From Deltaproteobacteria bacterium (lineage in GTDB: Bacteria > Desulfobacterota > Desulfobaccia > Desulfobaccales > 0-14-0-80-60-11): a stretch of 48,283 bases of DNA. Location: positions 1-48,283 of the forward strand of contig JASEFS010000028.1 in the NCBI GenBank assembly GCA_030018495.1. The letters run 5' to 3'. Shown in pieces: positions 35,131-46,185 of this stretch. The position numbers were made by a program, and so were the translations under genes. Position 1 is the stretch's first letter. Every line of letters begins with the position of its first letter. The notes beneath the pieces were generated by a model. That model made no database searches. It saw only the letters and a list, made by a program, of their open reading frames with translations, and was not told the DNA's origin.

Positions 35131-36144
35131 TTGCTCATGCGCGTTCAGATTCGAAGAATTTTTATCAATACAGGCATAGTAATCATGATGCTGGGGTTGG
35201 CCTCGGGCTGCCAGGTGAATTTAACCGGTCTGCCCCTGGTGGGGGTAATCCTGTGGGATAAGGAAATTCGCTCCCTGTCGGAGAATTTTTTGGGAGTGCT
35301 GGAAGGGCTGCGGGAGGAAGGTTATCAGCAAGGCTTAAATATCCGGCTGCAGATGGTTAATGCGGCATCAGACCGGGGGCTGGCCGCAGACGCGGTTCTC
35401 GATTTCACGGAAAAGAAGGCCCGGCTCCTGATTACTCTGGGAACGGTGCCCACCCTGGTGGCCCTGGAGGCCAGCAGGGACACGCGCCTGCCCATCCTGT
35501 ATTCGCATGTGGGCAACCCGGAGGCTACCGGCCTCTCCTGGCCTCAAGACCCAGGGCAAGTGCGCTTCACCGGCACCAGCAATGAGGTGGCCGCGGCGGA
35601 GCAGATGCGCTTTTTGCTCCTGGCCAAACCTAATCTGCAACGCTTGGGGATTCTCTACTGCACCGCCACGCCGGCGGGTGAAGCAACCGGAGCGGCGTTG
35701 GAGGCCGAAGCCCGACGACATGGGCTTGAGACCTGCGCCGTCGCCATACCGGATGACCGTCCCGAATTATTGCATGACGCGCTGGCCCGGTTGATAAACG
35801 ATAACACGGAAGTTCTGTTACTGCCCGACGACCCCGTGCTGGTCAAGCCGAAAAATTTGCAGGCTGTCTGCGAAAAAGCGGCGCAGGCCAACCTGGCGGT
35901 GGTCGGCCCCTCCCGGTCCTGCTTGTCATACGGAGCACTCATGGCCTACCATAGCGACCCGTTTGAAATCGGCCGCCAGACCGGGCGGCAGGCCGCGCGC
36001 ATCCTGGCCGGAACCCCCCTGTGTCTGGTGCCTCCGGAGAAGCCCAAGACCAAGCGGCTGACGGTGAACGTCAAGGCCGCTAACCAATTGGACCTGGCGT
36101 TGTCCAGGCATTTTCTCAGCAGGGCTTACCGCCTCATCCAATAA
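35131..36144 (+). CDS. ABC-type substrate-binding lipoprotein (TrpX family)
   Basis: The protein starts with a lipoprotein signal (lipobox LASGC at about residues 23-27) and continues as a two-lobed periplasmic binding protein of the ABC_sub_bind group, with GVILWDKEI, LRLLGI-type segments (QRLGILYC), VLLLPDDPVL and PSRSCLSYGALMAYHSDPFE. Either TTG at 35131 or ATG at 35137 may start it; a GGGAGGA site lies 17-23 nt upstream, which is long. No permease or ATPase genes follow. Instead, a hybrid sensor kinase gene begins 20 bp downstream, so this protein may be the ligand-binding input to that kinase. Confidence 0.85.
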   Translation: MLMRVQIRRIFINTGIVIMMLGLASGCQVNLTGLPLVGVILWDKEIRSLSENFLGVLEGLREEGYQQGLNIRLQMVNAASDRGLAADAVLDFTEKKARLLITLGTVPTLVALEASRDTRLPILYSHVGNPEATGLSWPQDPGQVRFTGTSNEVAAAEQMRFLLLAKPNLQRLGILYCTATPAGEATGAALEAEARRHGLETCAVAIPDDRPELLHDALARLINDNTEVLLLPDDPVLVKPKNLQAVCEKAAQANLAVVGPSRSCLSYGALMAYHSDPFEIGRQTGRQAARILAGTPLCLVPPEKPKTKRLTVNVKAANQLDLALSRHFLSRAYRLIQ

Positions 36145-36164
36145 CGGGTGAAAACCTTGAGATA

Positions 36165-38993
36165 ATGCCGGCAATCTATGGGGAGCATCAGGAGAGAACG
36201 GAGCACGCCGAACCCGTCGGGAAGAAGCCTTTGAGAAAGAAGACCTTTCGTTTCAGGATTCTGCTGCTGGGAATTTTAGCGGGCTTTCTGCCCCTGCTTA
36301 TCATTGTGTTTACGGTCAGGCTGGCCTCCTATTCCCTGCAGCAGGAGATCTCCCATTCTCTGGCTGATCTGGGGAAGCGTGAAGGAACGCGGCTGGAGAT
36401 GCAGCAGCGCGCCCTGATATTTTCCCAAATCCGCCAAAAAGCTCTGGATGTCGCCGAAGATGTGGCCAAATATATAAAACGCCTCCCCCCGAAAAATATC
36501 GCCGTTCTCCTTAAGGATAACGAATTCCGCAACCTTGCCGTGCAACCGGTGGGCTTGGTGGGGGAAACCTTTCTGCTTGACCCGCAGACCGGAAAAATAC
36601 TCCTTCATGGTCAGAAAGATTATGAAAGCCTGAATCTTAAAGAAGTCTTTCCCTTTCTGAACCAAACCCCGGAGGTCCAGTTGGCCGGGCATCGCCGCAT
36701 CATCGAATTGGGCGATAATGAGGGAGAGCCGACAAATAATTATTTGGTTTTGGTAACCGCGCCCGTGCGCCTCCCCGACGGACAGGAATTGATGGTGGGT
36801 GCTTCCCCCAATCCCAGCGAGCTTAACCAGATATTGAGTCAGGCGCATGGGATTTTCCGCACCGGCATGAATCAGACCCGGGTCCTGCTGACTACGCGGC
36901 TTTACCAGTTTCAGCAAAACCTGATTATTGTCCTGGTATTCCTTAGTTTGGTGGGATTCGCCATCAGTTTCACCCTGGTCCGAAACCTCACCCGGGATGC
37001 GGTAAGCCTGACGCACGCGGCGGAAGCCTTCAACCGCGGCAATCTCGAATACCGCATCCCTGAACCCATCACCGATGAGTTGGCCGACCTGGCCGCCACC
37101 TTGAACAGGATGGCCGCCAACCTTCAGGAAAACACCATAACCCGGCATGAATGGGAAAATACCTTCAACATCATTCCCGACCTGATAATGATCATGGACA
37201 CGGACCAGCGCCTGACCCGCATCAATCAGGCTGCGGCAGATTATCTGGGGGTGACCGCGGAAGAGGCCGTCGGCCGGCCCTGCCATGCAGTTTTGGCCAG
37301 GTCTTCGGAAACCCACCACTATTTCGCGTTTCTTAAAGAAATACCTGAATTAAAACGCCGGGAGGAATTTTACTGGGAAGACAACGGCCGAATTTTCCTG
37401 GGCACCTTAAGCTTGCTGCATGATCCCCACGGGAGGATAACCGGGGCGGTGCTCGCCGCCCGGGATATAACTGCGTTTAAGCAGATGCAGCGGGAATTGG
37501 CACAGGCTTCCCATTTTCTCAACCAGATCATCGATGCCGCCCCCCTGGCCCTGGCGGTGGTAAACCGGGAAGGTCTGTTCACCCATGTCAACCCGCAGAT
37601 TCTGGTGGAGTACGGCTATTCCCCGGAAGAACTCCTGGACCGGCATTACTCCATTATCTATGCCGATGAAAGCCAAATGACCAAGGTAATGGCCGAACTG
37701 CAGCGGCATGGCGAAGTCATGAACCACCAGGTCGATTTTCTGCATAAAGACGGCCATCGCGTCCCGGCGCGCCTGTCCATCCGCAAACTTTACGGGGAGA
37801 ACGGGGAAGTGCTGGGGTCAGTGGCTCTTAGCAGCGATATCAGCGAAGAAATCAGCCTTCAGCGGCAGTTGGAAGCCGCCCAGAAGCAGGAGGCCATCGC
37901 CACTCTGGCCGCGGGACTGGCTCATAATTTCAATAATCTGCTTATGGTCATCATGGGTCTGACCACCCTCATGTTGTCAAAAGTTACTCAGGATCATCCA
38001 TTTTATGCCGATTTGAAGGAGATTGAACGCCAGGTGCGCGGCGGCCGGGAAATCACCCGCAAACTTTTGTCGTTCCGTCGGGGCCTCGGCACCGAGACCC
38101 GGCCCATTGACATCAACAACCTGGTGGAGTTCACCGTGGACATGTTCGCCCGCACCAGGCGCGAACTTACCCTTACCAAAGACCAGGCCCCGCACCTGCC
38201 GGCTGCGGAGGTGGACCCCAGCCAGGTGCAGCAAGTGCTTATGAACCTGCTGATCAACGCCTGGCAGGCCATGCCCCAGGGAGGCGAAATCACTATCCGC
38301 ACCTCCCTGGAGCACCTGGAGGGCTGGCCCGACAACAGCTTTAATATCCAGCCGGGCCCACACATTTGCATTTCCATAACAGACACCGGCGAGGGCATGG
38401 ATGGGGAAACCCTGCAGCATCTGTTCGAGCCCTTTTTCACGACCAAGAAGCCCGGCCAGGGCAGCGGCCTGGGTTTGGCTTCCGCTTACCGCATCATCAA
38501 AAATCACCGCGGGGCCATTCGGGTAAAAAGTGAAAAGCACCAAGGCACCACTTTCGAAATATTCCTGCCTGCCAGTTCGGCCGAGCCCCAGGTGCTGGCC
38601 CCCCGGGAAGGCCAGGTTATCAACGGCCAGGGCACCATTCTCGTGGTGGATGATGAACCGTTGCTTAGGCGGGTGGCGGCCAAGCTGCTGCAAAAACTGG
38701 GTTATGCCGTTTATGAGGCCTCCAGCGGTCAGAACGCCCTGACGATTTTCCAGGAAAAGGGAGCAGACATCGATCTTGTGCTTCTGGACCTCATTATGCC
38801 CGGCCTGAACGGTTTTCAAACCCTGGAGCGCCTCAGGGCCTTGAGGCCGGAAGTGCCGATCCTCATGTGCAGCGGTTACGGCGAGGCCGATGAACAGGAG
38901 CTGCCGCCGGGCGTCAAATTCCTCTCCAAGCCCTACCCCATAGAGATTCTGTCCCAACGAGTGTCCGAAGCCCTGCAACGGACGCCAGCCTGA
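36165..38993 (+). CDS. Hybrid sensor histidine kinase with PAS domains and receiver
   Basis: Domain order in 942 residues: membrane span (about 30-50), periplasmic sensor region (about 51-248), second span (249-270), HAMP (about 270-325), two PAS domains (about 330-445 and 450-570), HisKA with H587 in GLAHNFNN, HATPase (N-box NLLINAWQAM, G1 ITDTGEGMD, F-box LFEPFFTTK, G2 GSGLGLASAYRI) and a C-terminal receiver with D875 in LLDLIMPG. A phosphorelay to an unknown output is expected. The gene starts 20 bp after a substrate-binding lipoprotein gene. The HNFNN type of H-box places the kinase with the NtrB-like group. Confidence 0.93.
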   Translation: MPAIYGEHQERTEHAEPVGKKPLRKKTFRFRILLLGILAGFLPLLIIVFTVRLASYSLQQEISHSLADLGKREGTRLEMQQRALIFSQIRQKALDVAEDVAKYIKRLPPKNIAVLLKDNEFRNLAVQPVGLVGETFLLDPQTGKILLHGQKDYESLNLKEVFPFLNQTPEVQLAGHRRIIELGDNEGEPTNNYLVLVTAPVRLPDGQELMVGASPNPSELNQILSQAHGIFRTGMNQTRVLLTTRLYQFQQNLIIVLVFLSLVGFAISFTLVRNLTRDAVSLTHAAEAFNRGNLEYRIPEPITDELADLAATLNRMAANLQENTITRHEWENTFNIIPDLIMIMDTDQRLTRINQAAADYLGVTAEEAVGRPCHAVLARSSETHHYFAFLKEIPELKRREEFYWEDNGRIFLGTLSLLHDPHGRITGAVLAARDITAFKQMQRELAQASHFLNQIIDAAPLALAVVNREGLFTHVNPQILVEYGYSPEELLDRHYSIIYADESQMTKVMAELQRHGEVMNHQVDFLHKDGHRVPARLSIRKLYGENGEVLGSVALSSDISEEISLQRQLEAAQKQEAIATLAAGLAHNFNNLLMVIMGLTTLMLSKVTQDHPFYADLKEIERQVRGGREITRKLLSFRRGLGTETRPIDINNLVEFTVDMFARTRRELTLTKDQAPHLPAAEVDPSQVQQVLMNLLINAWQAMPQGGEITIRTSLEHLEGWPDNSFNIQPGPHICISITDTGEGMDGETLQHLFEPFFTTKKPGQGSGLGLASAYRIIKNHRGAIRVKSEKHQGTTFEIFLPASSAEPQVLAPREGQVINGQGTILVVDDEPLLRRVAAKLLQKLGYAVYEASSGQNALTIFQEKGADIDLVLLDLIMPGLNGFQTLERLRALRPEVPILMCSGYGEADEQELPPGVKFLSKPYPIEILSQRVSEALQRTPA

Positions 38994-39119
38994 GGTCTCA
39001 GCCTGCCTGAAGCAAGCCTCCTTTCTAAAGTCAAAAAACTGTGGTCCTCTGCCAAAAAGTTCAACGCGGCAAAGTAATTTTTCACAACCTGATAAAGGGC
39101 TTGCCACGCCCGAGACAAC

Positions 39120-39147
39120 TTGCATAAGGTTAAATAGATGATATGAT
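39120..39147 (+). promoter_or_regulatory. Candidate promoter for the xerC-hslVU run
   Basis: TTGCAT (39120-39125), a 16-bp AT-rich spacer and TATGAT (39142-39147, five of six matches to the -10) lie about 60 bp before the xerC start. The -35 match is poor. Confidence 0.35.
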
Positions 39148-39205
39148 ATTAGAATTTAAAAAATTTTATGGCTGAGGCGACAGGGGCGCCGGTTATCCAA
39201 CCCGT

Positions 39206-40105
39206 ATGAGTCACCACGATCACTTGCAGGGTTTTTTGCAGTACCTAAAGGTGGAGCGGCAAATGTCGCCCCACACGCTGCGCAACTACCGCCTGGACCT
39301 GGTGCAGTTTCTGGATTTTTGGGAAGAACAGCACCCGCATTTACCCCTCGAAGCGGCCACCTATCGCCAGTTGCGCCCCTTCCTGGCGCGGCTTATGCAG
39401 GGCCGCCGCAAGTCGACGGTAGCCCGCAAGCTTTCCACCTTGCGGACATTTTTTAAATACCTGCAGCGGCAAGGGGCGGTGGAGTCGAACCCGGCCCGTC
39501 TGGCCCCCACTCCCAAAACGGAAAACCTGTTGCCGCAATTTCTTTCGGTGGACGAGGCCTTCCATCTCCTGGGCCAGACCCACGGCGGGGACAATTTTCT
39601 GGCCCGTCGCGACCGGGCCATACTGGAGATATTCTATGCCGGCGGCTTGCGCCTGTCGGAATTGGCCGGACTCAAAGCGGAAGATGTGAATTTGAAGGAC
39701 GGGGTGGTTAAAGTGTGGGGCAAGGGCTCCAAGGAGCGGCTGGCTTTCCTGGGCCAGCCGGCCCGGCAGGCTATAGAGGCCTATCTGCCGTTCAGGATAG
39801 CCTTGCTGCGCCGCACCCGGACTTCTGAAGCAGCGCTGTTTCTCAACTATCGAGGCGGTCGGCTCAGCTCCCGGGGGATCGCCCGGGTGGTAGGGGCCTG
39901 GGCCAGGAAAACCAGCCTGCCGGGCGGCCTGACTCCTCATGCCCTGCGCCACAGCTTCGCCACCCACATGTTGGAAGGAGGCGCGGACTTGAGGACGGTG
40001 CAGGAACTCCTGGGCCATGCCAGCATTTCCAGCACCCAGAAGTATCTTCATGTAAACGTGGATTACCTCTTGGAAGAATATGACCGGACCCATCCTCGCA
40101 AGTGA
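39206..40105 (+). CDS. xerC: Tyrosine recombinase XerC
   Basis: XerC/XerD recombinases resolve chromosome dimers at dif. The 299-residue protein has the SAM-like DNA-binding N-terminal domain (1-110) and a catalytic domain with R149 (GGLRLSEL), Lys in GKGSKER, H245/R248 (PHALRHSFATHML), H271 (ELLGHASISS) and Y280 (TQKYLHV). No mobile-element genes are nearby, so a housekeeping Xer protein is more likely than a phage integrase. It is followed by hslV after 34 bp, as codV precedes clpQ in Bacillus. No strong ribosome site precedes the ATG. Confidence 0.92.
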   Translation: MSHHDHLQGFLQYLKVERQMSPHTLRNYRLDLVQFLDFWEEQHPHLPLEAATYRQLRPFLARLMQGRRKSTVARKLSTLRTFFKYLQRQGAVESNPARLAPTPKTENLLPQFLSVDEAFHLLGQTHGGDNFLARRDRAILEIFYAGGLRLSELAGLKAEDVNLKDGVVKVWGKGSKERLAFLGQPARQAIEAYLPFRIALLRRTRTSEAALFLNYRGGRLSSRGIARVVGAWARKTSLPGGLTPHALRHSFATHMLEGGADLRTVQELLGHASISSTQKYLHVNVDYLLEEYDRTHPRK

Positions 40106-40139
40106 AGAAAAGGCCAGAGAATGAGAGGCTTGGAAATTC

Positions 40140-40685
40140 ATGTCCCCGAATGACAGCAGGTGGCGGCAAACCACCATATTAATGGTGCGTCGGGACGGCC
40201 GGGTGGCGGTGGCCGGAGACGGCCAGGTCAGCCTGGGCGAGATGGTCATGAAACACCGGGCCCGAAAGGTCCGCAAAATCCATCACGGCGAGGTCATTGT
40301 GGGGTTTGCCGGCAGCACCGCCGACGCCCTCACCCTGTTTGACCGCTTTGAGTCCAAGCTGGAGCAGCACCGGGGCAATCTGACCAGGGCGGTGGTGGAG
40401 CTGGCCAAAGACTGGCGCACCGACAAGATTCTCCGGCGGCTGGAGGCCCTCCTCCTGACCGTGGACGCGAACGCGGCGTTTCTGGTCAGCGGCACCGGCG
40501 ACGTCATCGAACCGGATGAAGGGGTCATGGCCATCGGCTCCGGCGCGCCCTATGCCTTGGCCGCGGCCCGGGCTCTGATGGCCCACACCGACTTGAGCCC
40601 GGCTCAAATCTGCCGGGAGGCCATGGAGATTGCCGGCTCATTGTGCGTTTATACGAATCGCGAAATCGTCATAGAAGAACTGTAA
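40140..40685 (+). CDS. hslV: ATP-dependent protease subunit HslV
   Basis: HslV is the two-ring threonine peptidase that works with HslU to degrade proteins. The catalytic Thr lies in [12 protein letters not shown] after a short 10-residue propeptide, and further family blocks are [42 protein letters not shown] and [16 protein letters not shown]. The length (181) is normal. Its partner hslU is separated from it by a cytochrome b561 gene. Confidence 0.96.
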   Translation: MSPNDSRWRQTTILMVRRDGRVAVAGDGQVSLGEMVMKHRARKVRKIHHGEVIVGFAGSTADALTLFDRFESKLEQHRGNLTRAVVELAKDWRTDKILRRLEALLLTVDANAAFLVSGTGDVIEPDEGVMAIGSGAPYALAAARALMAHTDLSPAQICREAMEIAGSLCVYTNREIVIEEL

Positions 40686-40698
40686 GAGGATTTTCTGA

Positions 40699-41283
40699 AT
40701 GTCAGACCGGACAACGGCAGAAAGCCGGGAAGAATTGGACGGTATTACCATTCTCCTGCACGCCGGGATTATGGTCTTAGGCATCCTGGCCTGGCTGACC
40801 GGGGAATGGGCCGGTGACTACAAAAAGCTGCATCACTGGGGCTTTGCCATTCACAAGCATTTAGGCATAGGCCTCGCTTTTTTCCTGCTCCTGAGAATAG
40901 GCTACGGCTTTGTCGGACCTGATGCCGCCAAGTTTTCCTCCTGGGTGCCGTATTCCAAAGAACGGCTGAGCGCGGTTTGGGAAGACCTCCTCACCCTGGT
41001 CAAGCTGAAATTGCCGGACCGCCCGGCCCGCCAAGGGCTGGCGGGATTGGTGGAGGCCTTCGGGCTGGCGGTCTTTACCTGGATGGCGGCCACCGGGACT
41101 TACATGTATTACAGCCTCACGCCGGGGCAAAAGGCCGGCGGCGCGGTCCACCTGGTCAAGGAACTGCATGAAGCCGCGGAGGGTCTTATCCCCGTGTTCC
41201 TGGTCATCCATATAGGGGCGGTCATTCTCCATGCCCTGGCCGGCGACCACCGCTGGCGCAAAATGGTTTTTCTGTCGGAATAA
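40699..41283 (+). CDS. Cytochrome b561 / Ni-hydrogenase-type di-haem membrane protein
   Basis: Four membrane spans are visible (about 17-37, 50-72, 113-132 and 155-175 by hydrophobicity). Candidate haem-ligating His residues occur in LLHAGIM, HHWGFAIHKHLG, ELHEAAEG and VIHIGAVILHALAGDHRW. The family carries electrons between quinones or soluble donors and partner proteins in the inner membrane. It starts 13 bp after hslV and ends 85 bp before hslU. No partner oxidoreductase is adjacent, so its electron donor and acceptor are unknown. Confidence 0.87.
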   Translation: MSDRTTAESREELDGITILLHAGIMVLGILAWLTGEWAGDYKKLHHWGFAIHKHLGIGLAFFLLLRIGYGFVGPDAAKFSSWVPYSKERLSAVWEDLLTLVKLKLPDRPARQGLAGLVEAFGLAVFTWMAATGTYMYYSLTPGQKAGGAVHLVKELHEAAEGLIPVFLVIHIGAVILHALAGDHRWRKMVFLSE

Positions 41284-41368
41284 AACAGCTCGCGGCAGGG
41301 GCTTTTTCAACCGCAATAAGCCTCTACCAAGCTTTGACTTATAGGATAGCAGGATAAATAGGAAATTA

Positions 41369-42724
41369 TTGACCATGAATTTGCCAAAAATAATCCGCAG
41401 CTCCGGAGACCATCTGACCCCTCGGGAGATCGTCGCGGAACTGGACAAATACATCGTGGGCCAAGAGGAAGCCAAGCGCTCCGTGGCCATTGCGCTCAGG
41501 AACCGCTGGCGGCGCCAGCAAATCCCGGAGGAGCTCCGGGATGAAATCGCGCCCAAGAATATCATCATGATCGGCCCCACCGGCGTGGGCAAGACCGAGA
41601 TTGCCCGGCGGCTGGCCAAGCTGGCCCAATCGCCCTTTCTCAAGATCGAAGCCACCAAGTTCACGGAAGTGGGCTACGTGGGCCGGGACGTGGAGTCCAT
41701 GGTCCGGGACCTCATGGAACTGGCCGTATCCATGGTCAAGGCCGAAGAGCGGGAAAAAGTCAAGGCCAAGGCCGAAGAGGCCGTGGAGGAGCGCTTGCTG
41801 CAACTGCTCCTGCCGTCCGCGCCCGCAGGCCAGGAGGGGGAGGCCGTGGCCACTCGGGAAAAATTGCGCGCCATGCTCAGAGAAGGCCGCCTGGAGGAGC
41901 GCTTCGTGGAGCTGGAAGTAGCCCAGAAAGCCGCGCCCACCATAGAAATATTTTCCAGCGCAGGGATGGAAGAACTGGAGTTCAATTTCAAGGAGATGTT
42001 GTCCAACTTGATGCCGGGGCGCTCCAAGGTGCGCCACGTCAAAGTCTCCGAGGCCAGGGAAATCCTTTACCAGGAAGAGTCGCAGCGCCTCATCGACATG
42101 GACCAGGTGGTGGAGGAAGCCCGGCGCAAGGTGGAGCAGAACGGCATTATCTTCCTGGATGAAATCGACAAAATCGCGGGGCGGGACCACGGCCGCGGGC
42201 CGGACGTGTCCCGGGAGGGGGTGCAGCGGGACCTCTTGCCCATCGTGGAAGGGACCACCGTGACCACCAAGTACGGCATGGTGCGCACCGATCACATCCT
42301 GTTCATCGCGTCCGGGGCCTTTCACATGTCCAAACCTTCGGACCTCATCCCGGAAATGCAGGGGCGCTTCCCTATCCGGGTGGAACTTCAGGCCCTGGGG
42401 GCCAAGGAATTCCAGCGCATCCTGACCGAGCCGGAAAATGCCCTCATCAAGCAATACAAAGCCTTAATGGCCACCGAGGGCATTAACCTGGAGTTCACCC
42501 CCGAAGCCATCCAGGAGCTGGCCCTCCTGGCCACCCGGGTCAACGAGCGCACCGAAAATATCGGCGCCCGGCGGCTGCACACGGTCATGGAAAAGCTGCT
42601 TGAGGATATCTCTTTCCATGCGCCGGACCTGGCCCGGCAGCAGATCAGCATCACGGCTCAGTACGTGCGGGACCGGCTGGCCAATCTTATTGAAGACGAG
42701 GATTTGAGCAGGTATATTTTGTAG
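41369..42724 (+). CDS. hslU: HslVU unfoldase ATPase HslU
   Basis: HslU is the AAA+ hexamer that unfolds substrates and feeds them into HslV. Walker A GPTGVGKT is at 67-74, Walker B is [11 protein letters not shown], sensor-region [20 protein letters not shown] is near the C-terminus and the intermediate (I) domain lies between about 110 and 230. The C-terminus ends LSRYIL, the HslV-activating tail. The length (451) is normal. Confidence 0.97.
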   Translation: MTMNLPKIIRSSGDHLTPREIVAELDKYIVGQEEAKRSVAIALRNRWRRQQIPEELRDEIAPKNIIMIGPTGVGKTEIARRLAKLAQSPFLKIEATKFTEVGYVGRDVESMVRDLMELAVSMVKAEEREKVKAKAEEAVEERLLQLLLPSAPAGQEGEAVATREKLRAMLREGRLEERFVELEVAQKAAPTIEIFSSAGMEELEFNFKEMLSNLMPGRSKVRHVKVSEAREILYQEESQRLIDMDQVVEEARRKVEQNGIIFLDEIDKIAGRDHGRGPDVSREGVQRDLLPIVEGTTVTTKYGMVRTDHILFIASGAFHMSKPSDLIPEMQGRFPIRVELQALGAKEFQRILTEPENALIKQYKALMATEGINLEFTPEAIQELALLATRVNERTENIGARRLHTVMEKLLEDISFHAPDLARQQISITAQYVRDRLANLIEDEDLSRYIL

Positions 42725-43885
<1,161 letters not shown>

Positions 43886-44083
43886 AACAGTTGATGGCAG
43901 TTGTCAGTTTAGAAACTGCGAGACTTCGAAAGATTAGAAGAACTGCCGTTCTGAGAAGCGAAGCGACCGAAGAACCCAGATACTTCGCTGCGCTCAGAAT
44001 GACAAAATGATTTCTGCTGAGATGTCCATGTCCTAACCACTGGTCACTGGCCGCTGACCGCTCATTTCTTGGCAGGAGGCAAA
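43886..44083. repeat. argB-argD gap with a paired repeat and a four-unit heptad tract
   Basis: At 43944-44006 two near-complementary segments (TTCTGAGAAGCGAAG and CTTCGCTGCGCTCAGAA) face each other, a form of intergenic repeat seen in many bacterial genomes. At 44035-44062 four heptads follow: AACCACT, GGTCACT, GGCCGCT, GACCGCT. Confidence 0.55.
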
Positions 44084-45280
44084 GTGGTAAATCAAAGGTG
44101 GATGGAAAAGGCGGACCGCGTCATCATGCACACTTACGGCCGGCAGCCCCTGGTGCTGGTCAAGGGCGAGGGCTGCCGGGTGTGGGATGAGGCGGGCAAG
44201 ACCTACCTTGATTTTGTAGCGGGCTTGGCGGTGTGCAACCTGGGGCACGCCCACCCGGCCGTCGCCCGGGCCGCGGCCGCGCAACTGGACAAACTGGTGC
44301 ATGTTTCCAATCTCTATTACACCACGCCGCAGATCGAGTTGGCCGAGGATTTGGTGCGCCTGACCTTTGCCGACCGCGTGTTTTTCTGCAACAGCGGCGC
44401 GGAAGCCATAGAGGCGGCCATCAAGCTCAGCCGGCGCTGGGCCGCGACGCGCTTCGGGCCGGGCAGGCACCGCATCGTCTGCATGGCCAACTCCTTTCAC
44501 GGCCGCACCCTGGGGGCCCTCTCCGCCACGGGCCAAGACAAATTCTGGCAGGGCTTTGAGCCGCTCCTGCCCGGGTTCGCGTTTGTGCCCTTCAATGACC
44601 TGGAAAGCCTAAAGGCTGCGGTGGATGATTCGGTTTGCGCGGTCATGCTGGAGCCCATCCAGGGCGAGGGCGGGGTAAAGCCGGCAGACCCGGATTTTTT
44701 GCCGGCGGTGCGCCGGCTCTGCAACGAGCGGAGCGTGCTCCTGGTGTTCGATGAAGTTCAAACCGGCTTGGGGCGGACCGGCAGGCTTTTCGCGCACGAG
44801 CGCTTCGGAGTGGCGCCGGACATTATGGCCATTGCCAAGGCCCTGGCCAACGGCCTGCCCATGGGCGCGCTGCTGGCCAAAGAGGAAGCAGCCCAGGCCT
44901 TTGTTCCCGGCACCCACGCCAGCACCTTCGGCGGCGGCCCGGTGATCGCCGCCGCGGCCAGAGCGGCTCTGGAGATTTTAAGCAACTCGGATTTCCTTGC
45001 ATCTGTGAGAGAAAAAGGCGAGTACCTGGGAGAGCAACTGCGCCGGCTCCAAAACAGATTTCCCGCCATTCAGGAAGTGCGGGGCGTGGGCCTGATGTGG
45101 GGCTTCGACCTGAACACCGAAGGTGCGCCCCTGGTGGCGGCCTGCCGGCAACGGGGCCTCCTGGTCAACTGCACCCAGAACACCGTTATCCGTCTGCTGC
45201 CGCCTTTGACTATTGAAAGAGCCGAACTGGATGAAGGACTGGCGATCCTTACCGCAGCACTGGAGACCTTAAGCACATGA
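44084..45280 (+). CDS. argD: Acetylornithine aminotransferase
   Basis: ArgD transfers an amino group from glutamate to N-acetylglutamate semialdehyde with PLP. Visible features are CNSGAEAIEAAIKLSRRW, NSFHGRTLGALSATGQ, EPIQGEGGVKPA, LVFDEVQTGLGRTG and the PLP lysine in MAIAKALANGLPMGA. The frame is open from a TTG at 44069, but the GTG at 44084 has AGGAGG 4 nt upstream and is the better start (398 residues). The stop overlaps argF by ATGA. Confidence 0.94.
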   Translation: MVNQRWMEKADRVIMHTYGRQPLVLVKGEGCRVWDEAGKTYLDFVAGLAVCNLGHAHPAVARAAAAQLDKLVHVSNLYYTTPQIELAEDLVRLTFADRVFFCNSGAEAIEAAIKLSRRWAATRFGPGRHRIVCMANSFHGRTLGALSATGQDKFWQGFEPLLPGFAFVPFNDLESLKAAVDDSVCAVMLEPIQGEGGVKPADPDFLPAVRRLCNERSVLLVFDEVQTGLGRTGRLFAHERFGVAPDIMAIAKALANGLPMGALLAKEEAAQAFVPGTHASTFGGGPVIAAAARAALEILSNSDFLASVREKGEYLGEQLRRLQNRFPAIQEVRGVGLMWGFDLNTEGAPLVAACRQRGLLVNCTQNTVIRLLPPLTIERAELDEGLAILTAALETLST

Positions 45281-46185
45281 AGCGGGATCTGTTGACCATC
45301 CTGGACCTGACCAAAGAAGAGATCAATCACCTTCTGACCAGGGCTCGGGAACTGAAGCAAATACATCATCAGGGAAGCAATCACCGGCCTCTGGAGGGCA
45401 AAACCCTGGCCATGATCTTCGACAAGCCCTCCACTCGCACCCGGGTGTCCTTTGAGGCGGGCATGGCGCAGTTGGGCGGGGCGACCATCTATTTGGAGCG
45501 CGGCCAGACACAACTGGCCCGGGCCGAACCCCTGGCCGACACGGCCCGGGTGCTGAGCCGCTACGTGGACGCCGTGGTGGTGCGCACCTTCGCCCAGGAG
45601 ATGCTGGAAGAACTGGCGCACCACGCCGCGATCCCCATCATCAACGGCTTGACCGACACCCATCACCCCTGCCAGGTGCTTTCTGATCTGCTGACCGTAA
45701 GGGAAAGGTTCGGAAATACAGACGGCCTCAAGGTCGCCTGGGTGGGGGACGGCAACAACGTGGCCAACTCCTGGATCACCGCGGCCCTGCGCCTGGATTT
45801 TGAGCTGTTCCTGGCCTGCCCCCAAGGCTATGAGCCGGACCGGGGCTTAATGGCGCAAGCGGCCCGGGAAAACCGTCCGGTGCACCTGGGAGAAGACCCC
45901 GAGTGGGCCGTGTCCGGCGCGCAGGTGGTCAATACAGACGTCTGGGCCTCCATGGGCCAGGAAGGAGAGGCCGAGGCCCGCAAACAGGTGTTTCGGCCTT
46001 ACCAGGTGAACGCGGCCTTGATGCACAAAGCCGCGCCCGATGCCATTGTGCTCCATTGCCTGCCGGCCCACCGGGGCGAGGAGATCACCGGCGAGGTGCT
46101 GGACGGCCCCCAGTCCGCGGCCTGGGATCAGGCAGAAAACCGCCTGCATTTTCAAAAGGCGCTGCTGGAGTGGCTGCTTGAATAG
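45277..46185 (+). CDS. argF: Ornithine carbamoyltransferase
   Basis: ArgF makes citrulline from ornithine and carbamoyl phosphate. Carbamoyl-phosphate binding STRTRVSFEAG, THHPCQVLSDLLT and ornithine-binding HCLPAHRGEEI are intact in the 302 residues. It overlaps argD by 4 bp (ATGA), so the two are translated together. A four-unit heptad tract begins within its stop codon. Confidence 0.96.
   Translation: MKRDLLTILDLTKEEINHLLTRARELKQIHHQGSNHRPLEGKTLAMIFDKPSTRTRVSFEAGMAQLGGATIYLERGQTQLARAEPLADTARVLSRYVDAVVVRTFAQEMLEELAHHAAIPIINGLTDTHHPCQVLSDLLTVRERFGNTDGLKVAWVGDGNNVANSWITAALRLDFELFLACPQGYEPDRGLMAQAARENRPVHLGEDPEWAVSGAQVVNTDVWASMGQEGEAEARKQVFRPYQVNAALMHKAAPDAIVLHCLPAHRGEEITGEVLDGPQSAAWDQAENRLHFQKALLEWLLE

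Noticed and set aside
37977-39125. 382-residue minus-strand open frame
   Set aside because: It is antisense to the kinase and receiver domains of the hybrid kinase, whose motifs are all intact.
39168-39209. 13-codon frame with an ATGA overlap with xerC
   Set aside because: No ribosome site precedes it, and one short overlap is expected by chance.
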